DNA from: Pilimelia terevasa
Lineage (GTDB): Bacteria > Actinomycetota > Actinomycetes > Mycobacteriales > Micromonosporaceae
Direction of reading: 5' to 3'
DNA: 64,000 nt
Assembly: GCF_014647915.1 (NCBI RefSeq)
Contig: NZ_BMQC01000004.1
Span: 277,547-341,546 of the forward strand
Every line of letters starts with the position of its first letter. Within the stretch, counting starts at the first letter, position 1. The notes beneath the pieces were generated by a model. The model was given only the letters and a program-made list of their open reading frames with translations, was not told the DNA's origin and did no database searches. Made by a program: the position numbers and the translations under genes. This document shows, piece after piece, positions 16,387-26,586 of the stretch.

Positions 16387-17235
16387 ATGAAGCGGATTCT
16401 CAGGACGGTGGTCGCGCTGGCCGCGACCGGCGCCGCGACCCTGGCCCCCGGCGGCGCCGCGGCGGCCGACCCGGGCCGGGGGGCGCGGATCATCGGCGGT
16501 ACCGAGGTGGCCGACGAGAGCCTGTACCCGTGGATGACCAAGGTGCAGCTCACCGTGCCCAAGGGAGTCGCCGTGTGCGGCGGGTCGCAGGTCTCGCGGG
16601 ACATCGTGCTCACCGCCGCGCACTGCTTCCTGGAGACCTCCCCGGACGGCAGGCCGTCCAAGGTCACCCTCGACATCGGCAAGGTCGACGCGTCCGCCGC
16701 GGAGGCCGCCGGCCAGCGCCGCACCGGCGCGGCGTACCGGTACGGCAAGGGCGCCCGCCGCTCCGACTGGGCGGTCATCAGGCTGGACCAGCCGTACGAA
16801 CCGGCGGTCTACCCGGCCCTGCCGGCCGACGCCTCCCTCGACACCTCGCCCACCTTCCGGGCCACCGGCTGGGGCATGGTCTCCTTCGGGGGCCAGCTCT
16901 CCCGACTGCTCCGGCATGTGGACGCCCCGCTGGTGCCCGACAGCAGCAGGCTGTGCTCCGACGACCCGGACTTCGAGAAGCCCGAGATCCACATCTGTGC
17001 CGGCGACGACCGCAGGGGCACCTGCATGGGAGACTCCGGCGGCCCCCTGCTCGCGCCCCGGGCCGGCACCCGCCCCCGCGACGCCCGGCCCGGGGACTGG
17101 ACCGTCGTCGGCATCACGAGCTGGGGCTACGGCTGCGGCTCCCGCGGCACCCCCGGCTTCTACGCCCAGGTCAGCGTGTACGTCGCCGAGATCCGCGCCG
17201 CGATCGCCGCGCTCGGGGGCCAGCAGCCCCGCTGA
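16387..17235 (+). CDS. Secreted trypsin-like serine protease
   Basis: A 282-residue S1-family endopeptidase. The signal peptide (1-27, ending GAAAA|DPG) is followed by a short propeptide and the junction RIIGG at 35-39. Catalytic His79 (LTAAHC), Asp127 (RSDWAVIRL) and Ser217 (GDSGGP) are all present, with more cysteines than the first protease in this window (for example HICAG, GTCMG, YGCG). The start ATG 16387 lacks a strong ribosome site. TACAAT at 16317-16322 is a candidate -10 region. It ends 62 bases before the threonine synthase start, so read-through is possible. It is one of several exported hydrolases between 5.6 and 27.5 kb. The target protein is unknown. Confidence 0.92.
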   Translation: MKRILRTVVALAATGAATLAPGGAAAADPGRGARIIGGTEVADESLYPWMTKVQLTVPKGVAVCGGSQVSRDIVLTAAHCFLETSPDGRPSKVTLDIGKVDASAAEAAGQRRTGAAYRYGKGARRSDWAVIRLDQPYEPAVYPALPADASLDTSPTFRATGWGMVSFGGQLSRLLRHVDAPLVPDSSRLCSDDPDFEKPEIHICAGDDRRGTCMGDSGGPLLAPRAGTRPRDARPGDWTVVGITSWGYGCGSRGTPGFYAQVSVYVAEIRAAIAALGGQQPR

Positions 17236-17297
17236 GCGGCGCCCACATGGGAGGATGGGCGCGCACGACCCGCCGCGAACCCGCAGGAGCTGGCCCG

Positions 17298-18509
17298 ATG
17301 ACGTACTCCGCCCTCAGCCACCTGGAGTGCTCCCGCGCGGGCACCCGGTACGACGCCGACGCCGTCCAGGGCGTCAGCGATCTCGGGGCGCCGCTGCTGG
17401 CGCGGTACGACCTGGAGCGCGCCGGCCGGACGCTCACCCGGGAGGCGCTCGCCGGGCGGCCGGCCGACCTGTGGCGATACCACGAGGTGCTGCCGGTGCG
17501 CGACCCCGACCGCGTCGTCACCCTCGGCGAGGGCATGACGCCGCTGCTGCCGCTGCGCCGGTACGGGGCGGCCATCGGGGTGCCGGGCCTGCTGATGAAA
17601 GATGAGGGCCTGATCCCCACGGGCTCGTTCAAGGCCCGCGGCGCCGCGGTCGGCGTCTCCCGGGCGGCCGAGCTGGGCGTCACCGGCGTCGCCATGCCGA
17701 CCAACGGCAACGCCGGTGCGGCCTGGGCCGCCTACGCCGCCCGCGCGGGGATGGCCGCGCTGATCGCGATGCCGGTCGACGCCCCGCCGATCACCCGGGC
17801 CGAGTGCCTGGCCACCGGCGCCGAGCTGTACCTCGTGGACGGCCTGATCGGCGACGCCGGCAAGCTGATCCACGCCGCGGTGCCCGAGCGCCCCGGCTAC
17901 CAGGAGGTCTCGACGCTGCGCGAGCCCTACCGGCTGGAGGGCAAGAAGACCATGGGCTACGAGCTGGTGGAGCAGCTCGGCTGGGCGGTGCCCGACGTGA
18001 TCCTGTACCCGACCGGCGGCGGCGTCGGCCTCATCGGCATCTACAAGGCGCTGCGGGAGATGCAGGAGCTGGGCTGGATCGGCGAGCGCCTGCCCCGCCT
18101 CGTCGCGGTGCAGGCGCAGGGGTGCGCGCCGATCGTGGCGGCCTTCGAGGCGGGGGAGTCGGTGTCCGTACCCTGGCCGCACGCCGCGACCGTGGCCTTC
18201 GGCATCACCGTGCCCAAGGCGCTGGGCGACTTCCTGGTGCTGGAGGCGGTGCGCGCGACCGGCGGCACGGCGGTGGCGGTCAGCGACGACGCCCTGCTGG
18301 CAGAGCAGCGGCGGCTGGCCGCCCACGAGGGTACGTTCGTCTGCCCGGAGACCGCGGCGTGCGCGGCCGCCGCGCGGCAGTTGCGGGCCGGCGGCGGCAT
18401 CGCCGCCGGTGAGCGGGTGGTCCTGCTGAACACCGGGGCCGGCCTGAAGTACCCCGAGACCGTCGACGTGCGGGTGCCGACCCTGGCCGTCGACGGCCGC
18501 ATCCCGTAG
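17298..18509 (+). CDS. thrC: Threonine synthase
   Basis: A 403-residue fold-type II PLP enzyme converting O-phosphohomoserine to threonine. The PLP lysine motif is DEGLIPTGSFKARGAA (about 99-114), the phosphate/glycine loop TNGNAGAAWAAYAARAG is near 136-152, and YPTGGGVGLIGIYKAL is near 237-252, matching the ThrC group that keeps ALxxLECxxCG-type N-termini. Here the N-terminus has LSHLECSRAG and lacks the second zinc cysteine. ATG 17298 has AGGAG at good spacing. It is not beside thrA or thrB, so it could be an extra copy; related PLP ligases or lyases of the same fold are a minor alternative. Confidence 0.85.
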   Translation: MTYSALSHLECSRAGTRYDADAVQGVSDLGAPLLARYDLERAGRTLTREALAGRPADLWRYHEVLPVRDPDRVVTLGEGMTPLLPLRRYGAAIGVPGLLMKDEGLIPTGSFKARGAAVGVSRAAELGVTGVAMPTNGNAGAAWAAYAARAGMAALIAMPVDAPPITRAECLATGAELYLVDGLIGDAGKLIHAAVPERPGYQEVSTLREPYRLEGKKTMGYELVEQLGWAVPDVILYPTGGGVGLIGIYKALREMQELGWIGERLPRLVAVQAQGCAPIVAAFEAGESVSVPWPHAATVAFGITVPKALGDFLVLEAVRATGGTAVAVSDDALLAEQRRLAAHEGTFVCPETAACAAAARQLRAGGGIAAGERVVLLNTGAGLKYPETVDVRVPTLAVDGRIP

Positions 18510-18529
18510 CGCCCGCCGCGCGGCCCGCG

Positions 18530-20836
18530 CTAGGACCGCGCGATGTGGTGGGCCAGGACCTCGTTGTCGGTGAGCTGGCGCGGGTACACGGCGACCTCGT
18601 CCACGGTCCCCGTCAGGTAGTGGCTGGTGGGAGCGGCGGTGTACCCGGTGAGGTTCTGCCCGCCGACGCGCCAGTAGCCGGCGTAGTTCTTCGCCGTCGT
18701 GGCGGCGTCGGTGCCGACGAGCACCCCGTCCAGGTACAGCCGCAGCCCCGCTGGTCCCAGGCTCCCGACGACGTGGTGCCAGGCGCCGTCGTTGACCGCC
18801 CCCGCCGACACGATCCGCTTCTCCACCCCGCCGGGCTGGGCGACGAAGGCCAGCTTTCCGGCGCTGTCGACGTAGAGGACGCGGTCGGAGTTGCTGTCGG
18901 CGGCACCGGTGGTGCTCGCGGCGAACCCCAGGACGGCGCCGCCGCTGCCGCCGGTGACCCGGACCAGGCACTCGGCGGTGAACGGGCCGGGGTTGGTGTA
19001 CTGCGTCGGGTTGTAGGCGCCGGCGCTGCCGCTCAGCGCCACCGCCGTCGAGCTGGACTGGCTGGACCCGGTCAGCGCGCCGGCCTGCCCGGCGGCCATC
19101 TCGTAGGGCGGTCCGGTGAACGCGCTCGGGTCCACCATGAGCTGGGCGATCTCGCTGCTGTCCAGGACCCGCTGGTACAGGTAGGTCTGGTCGACCGGGC
19201 CGGTGAAGAAGTCGCCCCAGGTGTCCCCGCAGAAGGTGCGGTAGCCGGTGCGGCCCACGGAGGTGTACGCGGTCTCGATCGGCACGACGATGCAGCTGAA
19301 GACGCTGTGGTTGCGGCTGTCCCAGGCGGTGAACGCCTCGGTGAGCGAGTTGGCCAGCACCCCGTTGACGTACAGCCGCAGCGTGTCGGTGGTCGCGTCG
19401 AAGGTACCCAGCAGGTGGGTCCAGGTGTTGAGCTGGGCGGAGTTGGTGCCGGTGTTGACCACCTTGCGGGCCGCGCCCGTGCTCGCCGACACGGCCATCT
19501 GGAAGGACCAGCCGGTGGTGCCGCCCACCCGGCTGCTGCTGGCCGGGTAGCTGCCGTTGCCCTCGTACCCGAGCTGGAAGTTGACCCCGTTGGCGTTGGA
19601 CTGGGAGACCGCGGCGCGGTCGCTGGCGCCCAGCGCGGTCGGGTATACCCAGGCCGCGACGCTGAAGCTGGCACTGGTGTCGATCACGCCGCCCTCGTAG
19701 TACGCGGCGTTGTTGCCCGGGGCGCTGTAGGCGTGCGTGCCCAGGTGCCGGGTGGTGGTGTAACCGCCGCCGCCGTTGGTGCACGCGCGGCCGTTTCCGC
19801 TGGAGTCCGTGCAGTTGTTGTCGAACTCCCAGCGCGCCAGCGGGGACGACGGCGGGGGGAAGGTGGGGGCGAACGTGGCGGCCTCCGCCGCGCCCAGCGC
19901 CCGGGAGAAGGCGCGCACCTCGTCGATCCGGCCGACCCACTGGTCGGCGACGGCGCTGTTCCAGCGGGAGGCCCCGGCCAGGAGGTTGGTGCCCGCCTGC
20001 CAGTCGGCGGTCGCCGTGACCGGGGTGCCCTGCGCGTTGCCGTTGACGTAGAGGTACAGCTTGTCGGCCGGGTCGTCGTAGACGGCGAGCACGTGCGTCC
20101 AGGTGTTCACCGGGGCGCTGGAGTTGTCCGAGAAGATCGCCACGGTGGCCGGGGCGGCCGTGTCGGCCGCGGTGGTGAGGAACTGCCAGCGGTCGTTGGC
20201 GGCCTCGCGCTTGATCATGAAGGCGCTGCTGGCGCTGCCGGTCTGCGCCACGGCGGCGCCGCTGTGGTCCGTCGTCGGGTACAGCCACGCGCCGATGCTG
20301 AAGCTGTTGTCGGTGCGGATCCGGGTGTCGGCGGCGACGTAGCCCGCCCCGCTGGTGACCGCGAACGCGCTGCCGTACTTGCCGCTGGCGTTCCAGCCGG
20401 CGTTGGCGCCGGTGAGCGTGCCCGGGGCGGCGGCACCGGAGGAGTCCGCGGTGACCGTACCGGCACCGCCCGCGCCCTCGTCGAGCTTCCACCAGGTGGA
20501 CGGCCCGTCGGTACGGCCGCCGTAGGTGCCGGTGCGGGCGTTGCCCGAGGAGTCCGCGGCCGAGGAGGTGCCGGCGGCGGACTGGGCGTCGTCGGCCCGG
20601 TGGTAGAACGAGGGTCCGTAGCTGACCCCGGCGGGTGCGTAGTCGAAGGAGGAGGCGGCGGCGAGGGTGCTGCCGTCGGCGCGGGTGTTGCTGCTCAGCG
20701 CGCTGGAGGCGGTGCCGGTCACCAGCAACCCCAGCCCCAGCAGTCCCAGCAGCAGGGTCGGCAGCCACGGCACGCGAGGCGTGCGGGTGAGTACCCGGCG
20801 CCGGCTGTGCCCGGCGTCGCGCCGCTTCCGGTGCAT
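18530..20836 (-). CDS. Secreted multi-LamG (concanavalin-like) domain protein
   Basis: 768 residues, ATG 20836 with GGAGGG upstream. A basic N-terminus and one hydrophobic segment (about 22-45, WLPTLLLGLLGLGLLVTG) give secretion or anchoring. Three LamG/concanavalin A-like lectin domains follow, at about 105-310, 335-560 and 590-765. Each shows the family pattern: a W-x-L/F-D start, SFSIGAWLYPT-like strands, NTWTHVLAVYD-like strand with LYLYVNG, and a closing GRIDEVRAFSRAL or GTVDEVAVYPRQL. Such domains bind glycans or act as spacers; no enzyme domain is present. It converges on the threonine synthase with 20 bases between stops. Role in adhesion or polysaccharide binding is inferred. Confidence 0.86.
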   Translation of the reverse strand: MHRKRRDAGHSRRRVLTRTPRVPWLPTLLLGLLGLGLLVTGTASSALSSNTRADGSTLAAASSFDYAPAGVSYGPSFYHRADDAQSAAGTSSAADSSGNARTGTYGGRTDGPSTWWKLDEGAGGAGTVTADSSGAAAPGTLTGANAGWNASGKYGSAFAVTSGAGYVAADTRIRTDNSFSIGAWLYPTTDHSGAAVAQTGSASSAFMIKREAANDRWQFLTTAADTAAPATVAIFSDNSSAPVNTWTHVLAVYDDPADKLYLYVNGNAQGTPVTATADWQAGTNLLAGASRWNSAVADQWVGRIDEVRAFSRALGAAEAATFAPTFPPPSSPLARWEFDNNCTDSSGNGRACTNGGGGYTTTRHLGTHAYSAPGNNAAYYEGGVIDTSASFSVAAWVYPTALGASDRAAVSQSNANGVNFQLGYEGNGSYPASSSRVGGTTGWSFQMAVSASTGAARKVVNTGTNSAQLNTWTHLLGTFDATTDTLRLYVNGVLANSLTEAFTAWDSRNHSVFSCIVVPIETAYTSVGRTGYRTFCGDTWGDFFTGPVDQTYLYQRVLDSSEIAQLMVDPSAFTGPPYEMAAGQAGALTGSSQSSSTAVALSGSAGAYNPTQYTNPGPFTAECLVRVTGGSGGAVLGFAASTTGAADSNSDRVLYVDSAGKLAFVAQPGGVEKRIVSAGAVNDGAWHHVVGSLGPAGLRLYLDGVLVGTDAATTAKNYAGYWRVGGQNLTGYTAAPTSHYLTGTVDEVAVYPRQLTDNEVLAHHIARS

Positions 20837-21015
20837 CCCAGACCCTCCGACTTCAGGCTAACCTGCTGTTCGGCCGGGAATGGGAGAGCGCCAGCAATGC
20901 GAAAGACAATTCTTAGTTTTCGCACGTCTATTTATGGTAATTGTTTCGGTGAGTAAAAGTGCGGGCTCAACTATTGTCGAATGCTAACGGTGTGGCGGCG
21001 CCTCGAATAGCGCGC

Positions 21016-23277
21016 TCAGGGGCGCTGTCCCGGGGCGTAGGAGCGCGTGACGTGGCCGGCGAGATCCTCCGGGTGGAAGTAGACCGGCCGCAGGTCGCCG
21101 CTCGCGTAGCGGCCGACCTGGTCGGTGAAGTGCGGCGAGTCCGGGTGTCCGCTGGCGCCGCCCGCCGTGACGGCCCGGGCGCGCACCTTCGGACCGAACT
21201 CCACCACCGCCACGAAGCTGTTGCCGCTGGTGCCGTAGTAGCGCGTGGTGCCGGGGTACCGGCGCGCGCCGAATGAGGCCAGCGAACCCCACTGCGCCGA
21301 GGTGAAGGGCACGCCGGTGCTCGGCCTGGCGTCGTCGAATTTCTGGACGATCGCGCCGTCGTTGCGCTGGAAGCGGTTGATCTGGCCCCAGGGCACGCGC
21401 CAGGTGCCGAAGTCCTCGGTCAGCCGCTGCGCCGCCGTCGCCAGCGCGGCGATCCGCTGGGCGTCGGTGGCGCGCTCGGCGATGTAGTCCCAGGCCGACA
21501 TGCCGGCCTCCTTGGCCTGCGGGGCCACCAGCGCCCAGACCGCCTCGCCCCAGAACACGGCGAGCGAGGTCGCGGCCGACTCCGCCGACCAGCGGTGGTC
21601 CCAGTCGCGCAGCAGGGCGTGGGGGCCGGCGAGCGCGCTCTTGCGCGGGTCGTCCGCGGGCAGCGCCGCCCAGGCCGCGGCGATGCCCGGCCCGAACCGG
21701 GCGAACGCGGTGAGGTACGGGTCGAAGGCGGCCTCGGTCAGCTTCCGCGGCGTGAAGTCGGCGGCCGCGCGCAGCACCCGGACGGCCTGCGGGCCGCGCG
21801 GGTTCTCGCCGCTCTGGTCGAGGTACCGCGGGTAGTCGGCCGCCCGGGGGCTGTCCGCGCCCGCCGCCGTCCACGGCCAGTTATTGGTGTTGTACACCCA
21901 GTTGTTGCGCGGGTTGACCACCTGCGGAAGCTCCGCCAGCCGGTGCAGGCCGCGCCAGCGGGTCGCCGGGTCGCTGCCGTCGACCGGCCGGCGGTAGTCG
22001 AAGCGGTCCTCGCGCACCGGCATGAACTGCGGCATCAGGAAGGCGATCTCGCCCTTGGAGTCGGCGAACACCGTGTTGTTCGAGCTGTTGGCCCGGAGCC
22101 GGGCCACGGCGAGGAACTGCGCGTAGTCCTGCGCCTTGGTGCGCAGGAAGCTCTGCTGGAGCGCCGCGACCGGCCGGTTCATCAGCGCGGCCGCGATCCA
22201 CCGGCCGTCGGCCTCCCGCACGATCGGGCCGTGGTGGGTGGCGAAGGTGCGGAAGCTGCGCTTCGCCCGGCCGCCGTCGGCGGTGCGGTGGGACAGCGTG
22301 ACCGTCCTCGTGGTCACCGGCCGCAGCGCGTCGCCGTAGCGGTAGGAGAGGGAGCCGTCGGCGCCGGTCACGACCGTCTCGGCGAACTCGTCGACGTTGT
22401 CGGCGCCGCTGGAGGTGTGCATCCACCCGGCGTGCGCGTTGAAGCCCTGGTAGACGAAGAACTGCCCCCACGTCGCGGCGCCGTAGGCGTTGAGCCCCTC
22501 CCCGCTGGTCACGTGCTGCTCGGAGCGGAAGAAGAAGCTGGTGTGCGGATTGATCAGCAGCAGCGCCCGGCCGTCGCGGGTGTGGGCCGGTGCGAGGGCC
22601 ATGCCGTTGGAGCCGCGGGGTTCGCTGAACAGCAGCCCGCGCTCCTCGTCGGTCATCGGCACCGGGCGCCGGCCGTAGAACGCCTCCACCTGGCTCAGCG
22701 GCACCCGCTCGACGTCGCCGCCGATGCTGCCCTCGGAGAAGCTCAGCGCCATCCACGGCGCGAACCGGTCGAGGACCCGCGGCCGCACCTGCGGGTGGGT
22801 GGCGAGGAAGTGGTTGAGCCCGTCCGCCCACGCCTGCGTCAGCTTCTTCAGCCACGGCGGGCAGGTGCGGTGGAGCGCCTCCAGGCGCGCCGGGTCGACG
22901 AACAGGCGCTGGCGCAGGTCCTGCCAGATCGCGCCCTCGCCCTCGGCCTCGGCGAGGCGGCCGAGGCTGACCAGGTAGTTGTTCTCGATCCGCGGGAAGT
23001 CGTCCTCGGCCTGGGCGTACATCATCCCGAAGACCGCGTCGGCGTCGGTCGCGCCGGACACGTGCGCGACGCCCCAGTCGTCGCGGGTGATCGTGACGCG
23101 GGCGGCGTGCGCGCGCCAGCGGGCCTGTTCGGCGGTGCCCGCCGTGGCGGCGGCGCCCGGGGGTACGGCCACGGCGGCCGCGACGGCGAGCGCGAGCGCC
23201 GCGCCGGCCAGCCGGCGCCGGTGCCCCCCGGCCCGCGGCGCCGCGGCGGGGCGACTCCTCAGATCGGCGGTGTTCAT
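21016..23277 (-). CDS. Secreted penicillin-acylase-family amidohydrolase
   Basis: A 753-residue Ntn-hydrolase precursor from ATG 23277, with GAGGAAGG upstream. A signal peptide (1-43, ending GAAAT) is followed by the alpha segment with TITRDDWGVAHVSGATDADA and the beta segment beginning at the autoproteolysis site RGSNGMALAP, whose Ser (about residue 247) becomes the catalytic N-terminal nucleophile. Later family residues include NPHTSFFF, GADNVDEFAE and NSSNNTVFADSKGEI. Members cleave penicillins, N-acyl-homoserine lactones, aculeacin-type lipopeptides or other acyl amides. The extracellular site would suit quorum-signal or lipopeptide turnover, but the substrate cannot be read from sequence. 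It is transcribed as a single gene. Confidence 0.9.
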   Translation of the reverse strand: MNTADLRSRPAAAPRAGGHRRRLAGAALALAVAAAVAVPPGAAATAGTAEQARWRAHAARVTITRDDWGVAHVSGATDADAVFGMMYAQAEDDFPRIENNYLVSLGRLAEAEGEGAIWQDLRQRLFVDPARLEALHRTCPPWLKKLTQAWADGLNHFLATHPQVRPRVLDRFAPWMALSFSEGSIGGDVERVPLSQVEAFYGRRPVPMTDEERGLLFSEPRGSNGMALAPAHTRDGRALLLINPHTSFFFRSEQHVTSGEGLNAYGAATWGQFFVYQGFNAHAGWMHTSSGADNVDEFAETVVTGADGSLSYRYGDALRPVTTRTVTLSHRTADGGRAKRSFRTFATHHGPIVREADGRWIAAALMNRPVAALQQSFLRTKAQDYAQFLAVARLRANSSNNTVFADSKGEIAFLMPQFMPVREDRFDYRRPVDGSDPATRWRGLHRLAELPQVVNPRNNWVYNTNNWPWTAAGADSPRAADYPRYLDQSGENPRGPQAVRVLRAAADFTPRKLTEAAFDPYLTAFARFGPGIAAAWAALPADDPRKSALAGPHALLRDWDHRWSAESAATSLAVFWGEAVWALVAPQAKEAGMSAWDYIAERATDAQRIAALATAAQRLTEDFGTWRVPWGQINRFQRNDGAIVQKFDDARPSTGVPFTSAQWGSLASFGARRYPGTTRYYGTSGNSFVAVVEFGPKVRARAVTAGGASGHPDSPHFTDQVGRYASGDLRPVYFHPEDLAGHVTRSYAPGQRP

Positions 23278-23481
23278 GCGCCGGCCACCTTCCTCGGATC
23301 GACGGGCCGGGGCTCCTGCCCAGGGACGGCCCGGCACACCTCGTACCCGCCGTCTCTCGACGGCCCGTCCGTCACCTTAGGACACATCGGTGATCGGTAG
23401 GGGCCGCGGCACCGAAGCGCGGGGGACCGGGCGCGACCGCGGTGTGCGGGGCCGGGCGGGCGGCCCGACCCCGCACCCCGG

Positions 23482-26400
23482 TCAGCGGCGGGCCGGCACC
23501 TTCAGGTGCGTCAGCGCGCGGCCGATGAACGTGTCCCGCTCCTTGGTGCCCAGGCCCTCCAGCCCGAAGCCGGCGTAGACGGTGTCCGGGGTCGTCACGA
23601 CCGCGGACTCGGTGAACATCGCCTTGGTGCGCGCCCACGTGGCCGGGTTCTTCGGCGAGCCGGCCGGGGCCGGCGGCGTCGCCCAGCCGCCGAAGTCCGC
23701 CTCGAACGAGGTGTCCGCCACGACCTGGCCGCCCACACTGACCCGCGCCTGGTCGACGAAGACCCCGATGCCCTCGGTGCCGCCGTCGGTCATCGCCGTG
23801 ACCGACACCTCGACCCGCTTGCCCGCGTACCGGCTCAGGTCGAACGCCATGGGCTGCCACCCGCCCGAGCCGCCGCTGACCGCGTGCCACTCGCCCGTGG
23901 TGCCCTTGGGCGTACAGCCGGTCAGGTAGTGCAGGACGTGCGGGTGCAGCCGCTGGATGTTGCCGTCGCAGCCCAGGCCGGCGTCGGTGCTGGTCCGGCC
24001 GGTGCGCTCGGGCAGCGTGGTCCAGTTGTCGGTGCCGACCTCGTGCGCCTCCACGAACACGTAGTCGTACCGCGGCTCGGTGTCGTGGGAGAGCTGGAAG
24101 GCCAGCTCGCCGGTGCTCGCCTGGGACAGGTCGACCGTGCGGGTCAGCCGCTGGTACGCCTGGGCCGCCCCGAGGACGCTGGCGTGGTACTCCCCGTCGC
24201 GCGGCGTGAAGGGACCGCCGCCGGGCCGCTGCCACGTCATCCCGGCCGCCGCGTCGAACTGCGGGAACCGCTGCGGCGGCAGGAAGCTGGGCGTCTGGAG
24301 GAAGCCGGCCGTGTGCTTCTGGTTGCCCGCCGAGTCCGGCCCGTTGAACCCGCCGCTGAGCCCGCCGAACGGCCCGCCGGCCACCCCGGCGACCGGGTAG
24401 ACCGCGCCGTCGGGGGCGCGCCCCGCGTTGTCCAGGTACTGGTAGGCGCCGAGGTAGTACTGGAGGAAGTCGTTGGACAGCTCCAGGCACGGCGCCGCCT
24501 GCGGGGTCCGGCAGTCGGCGGTCCCGCCGGGGTCGTAGCTGGCGTCGGTGCCGGTGCCCTGGGCGCGCAGCGCGTGCTGGCCGCCCAGGATCAGCTTGCC
24601 GCCCTCGTTGAGGTAGTCGCGCACGGCCATCTCGGTGTCCAGCGCCGCCTTGGCGGCGGTGCCGGCCGGCTGGCCGGGGTTGCGGATCACCTCGTCGTCG
24701 CCGGTCTCCCAGACGACCGCCCGGTAGTGGGACAGCACACCCAGCGGGTGCGGCGCGCGGCGGCCCTGGGCGTCGAAGTCGTACACGTCCGGCCGGTGGC
24801 CCGCCCGCTTCAGCGCGTCGACGTGGACGCCCGCGTACTTGGCGGTGGTGCCGGTCTGCCGCGGCGCCTCGCCCGTGACGTCCTCGGCGGCCAGCACCAG
24901 CACGTCACCGCCCACCGCGTCGTGGACCCGGTAGGTGAAGCGGTCGCTGGTGACCTTGCGGTCGGCGCCGCCGACCTGCTTGGTCGCCGTGAACCACGCC
25001 TGGACCCGGTCGCCGGGCCGGGCGCCGGTGACCACGCCCCGCCGCTCGGCGAACCACTGGGTGCCCTCGTGCCCGTAGCGCTCGCCGCCGGTCCACGGCG
25101 CCGCCTTGGTGAGCTGCGTCGGGCCGCCGTTGATCCGGTACGCCAGCTTGACGCCCCGCAGCGACCTGCGGACCACGGCCGCCACCGGCTGGCTGGTGCC
25201 GTAGGAGACCGGGAACGGGTCGACGACCAGGTCGGGGGTGTGCCGGCCGATCGAGGAGACCGGGTCGGCGGGGTCCTTGGCCGACAGCGCCATGGACAGC
25301 GCGAACGGCACGTTCTTGCGGAACTCCATCGAGATCAGGCGCTCGTCGTCGGGGAAGTTGAAGCCGCTGGGGCAGTCCTCCGGGCGCCACTCGTCGTCGT
25401 CCAGCCAGCCCGAGACCGTGGCGCAGGTGGACATCTCCGGGGTGAAGCCGTACACGCCGTACTTCTGGCCCATGTACGAGTCGGTGTCGCCGTTGGTGGT
25501 GTACAGCTCCGCGCCCAGGTCGGGGTCGTAGCCGGGGACCGCCGGGAAGGCGTCGTCGCCGGCCAGCGCCTCGCCGATCACGTCGTCGGGGCTCGGCGTG
25601 GTGACCTGCCAGCCGGTGCCGTACAGCAGCAGCTCGGCCGCCGAGTGGTAGTTGACGAAGAAGCGGAAGTCGACCCGGCGGGCCAGCGCGTCCAGCGCCT
25701 GGGACTCCGGCTCGGAGTTGGGGCCGGCGCCCCGGTACGTCTCGCTGTTCGGGTTGGGTGAGGACCCCTCGTTGTCGTAGCCCCAGCGGTACTGGTAGTT
25801 GCGGTTGGGGTCCACGCCGTCACCGGTGGTGATCTGGCCGTCGAAGTTGGTGTCCCGCAGGTTCTTGCGCCAGAGGCGGTGGCCCTCGGTGAAGGTGTAG
25901 TCGTAGCCGTCGGGGTTGAGGACCGGCACGAACCACAGCTCCGTGGTGTCGATCACCTTGGTGAGCTGGTCGTTCGTACCGTAGCCGGTCAGCATGTGGT
26001 GGATCAGCCGGCGGTTCATCTCCGGGGTGATCCACTCGCGGGCGTGCTGCCCCCCGGCGTAGAGGACGGCCGGCCGGCTGTTCTCGGCGACCTGGCCGGC
26101 GTCCTTGGTGACGCGCAGCGCGAGGATCGGCTTGCCGTTGACCGAGTGCCCGATGGTCTGGAGGCTGGTCAGGCCCGGGTACCGGGCGGCGATGGTGACC
26201 AGCTCCTCGCGGAGCCCGCCGGGGCCGCTGTACGGGCGGAAGACCCTGGTCCCCGCCGCGCGCTGCCGCTCCATGGCCGCGGCCGCGCTGCCCCCGCGGA
26301 CCTGCTTGGGGCTCAGCGGCACGCCGGCCCGGCGCAGCGCGTCGACCTGCGGCCCGGTGAGGATGGCCTCGACCCGGGTCCGCCCGTCGGCCTGGGGCGC

Positions 26401-26586
26401 GGCCTGCAACTCCTCCCGGTCCACGCCGGTGGCGTGGACGGCGGCGAGCTGGGCGGGGGAGAGGGTGCCGGTGTAGACCTGGAACCGGTCGGCGGGCGTC
26501 GACCGCGGCGCGGCGGCGGCCGGCACGGCGGCGCTGGACAGGCACAGGCCCAGCACCGCGAACGCCGGCAGTAGTTTCCGTCTCAT
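23482..26586 (-). CDS. Large secreted M14-family zinc carboxypeptidase
   Basis: 1034 residues with a signal peptide ending AAAAA near residue 25. A propeptide-like region (30-110) precedes the M14 domain (about 115-430): Zn ligands are His and Glu in GGQHAREW, the Arg/Asn substrate site DPNRNYQYRWG, the third ligand His in FVNYHSAAE, and the catalytic Glu in YGFTPEMSTC. The remainder has an Ig-like region, a type I glutamine-amidotransferase-like fold around VLVLAAEDVTGEAP and GGKLILGGQHALRA, and an immune-inhibitor-A/MAM-like C-terminus (YVFVEAHEVGTDNWTTLP, GVFVDQARV). It removes C-terminal residues from peptides outside the cell. ATG 26586 is close behind a hairpin-free leader. Length agrees with actinobacterial multi-domain homologues. 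Confidence 0.92.
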   Translation of the reverse strand: MRRKLLPAFAVLGLCLSSAAVPAAAAPRSTPADRFQVYTGTLSPAQLAAVHATGVDREELQAAPQADGRTRVEAILTGPQVDALRRAGVPLSPKQVRGGSAAAAMERQRAAGTRVFRPYSGPGGLREELVTIAARYPGLTSLQTIGHSVNGKPILALRVTKDAGQVAENSRPAVLYAGGQHAREWITPEMNRRLIHHMLTGYGTNDQLTKVIDTTELWFVPVLNPDGYDYTFTEGHRLWRKNLRDTNFDGQITTGDGVDPNRNYQYRWGYDNEGSSPNPNSETYRGAGPNSEPESQALDALARRVDFRFFVNYHSAAELLLYGTGWQVTTPSPDDVIGEALAGDDAFPAVPGYDPDLGAELYTTNGDTDSYMGQKYGVYGFTPEMSTCATVSGWLDDDEWRPEDCPSGFNFPDDERLISMEFRKNVPFALSMALSAKDPADPVSSIGRHTPDLVVDPFPVSYGTSQPVAAVVRRSLRGVKLAYRINGGPTQLTKAAPWTGGERYGHEGTQWFAERRGVVTGARPGDRVQAWFTATKQVGGADRKVTSDRFTYRVHDAVGGDVLVLAAEDVTGEAPRQTGTTAKYAGVHVDALKRAGHRPDVYDFDAQGRRAPHPLGVLSHYRAVVWETGDDEVIRNPGQPAGTAAKAALDTEMAVRDYLNEGGKLILGGQHALRAQGTGTDASYDPGGTADCRTPQAAPCLELSNDFLQYYLGAYQYLDNAGRAPDGAVYPVAGVAGGPFGGLSGGFNGPDSAGNQKHTAGFLQTPSFLPPQRFPQFDAAAGMTWQRPGGGPFTPRDGEYHASVLGAAQAYQRLTRTVDLSQASTGELAFQLSHDTEPRYDYVFVEAHEVGTDNWTTLPERTGRTSTDAGLGCDGNIQRLHPHVLHYLTGCTPKGTTGEWHAVSGGSGGWQPMAFDLSRYAGKRVEVSVTAMTDGGTEGIGVFVDQARVSVGGQVVADTSFEADFGGWATPPAPAGSPKNPATWARTKAMFTESAVVTTPDTVYAGFGLEGLGTKERDTFIGRALTHLKVPARR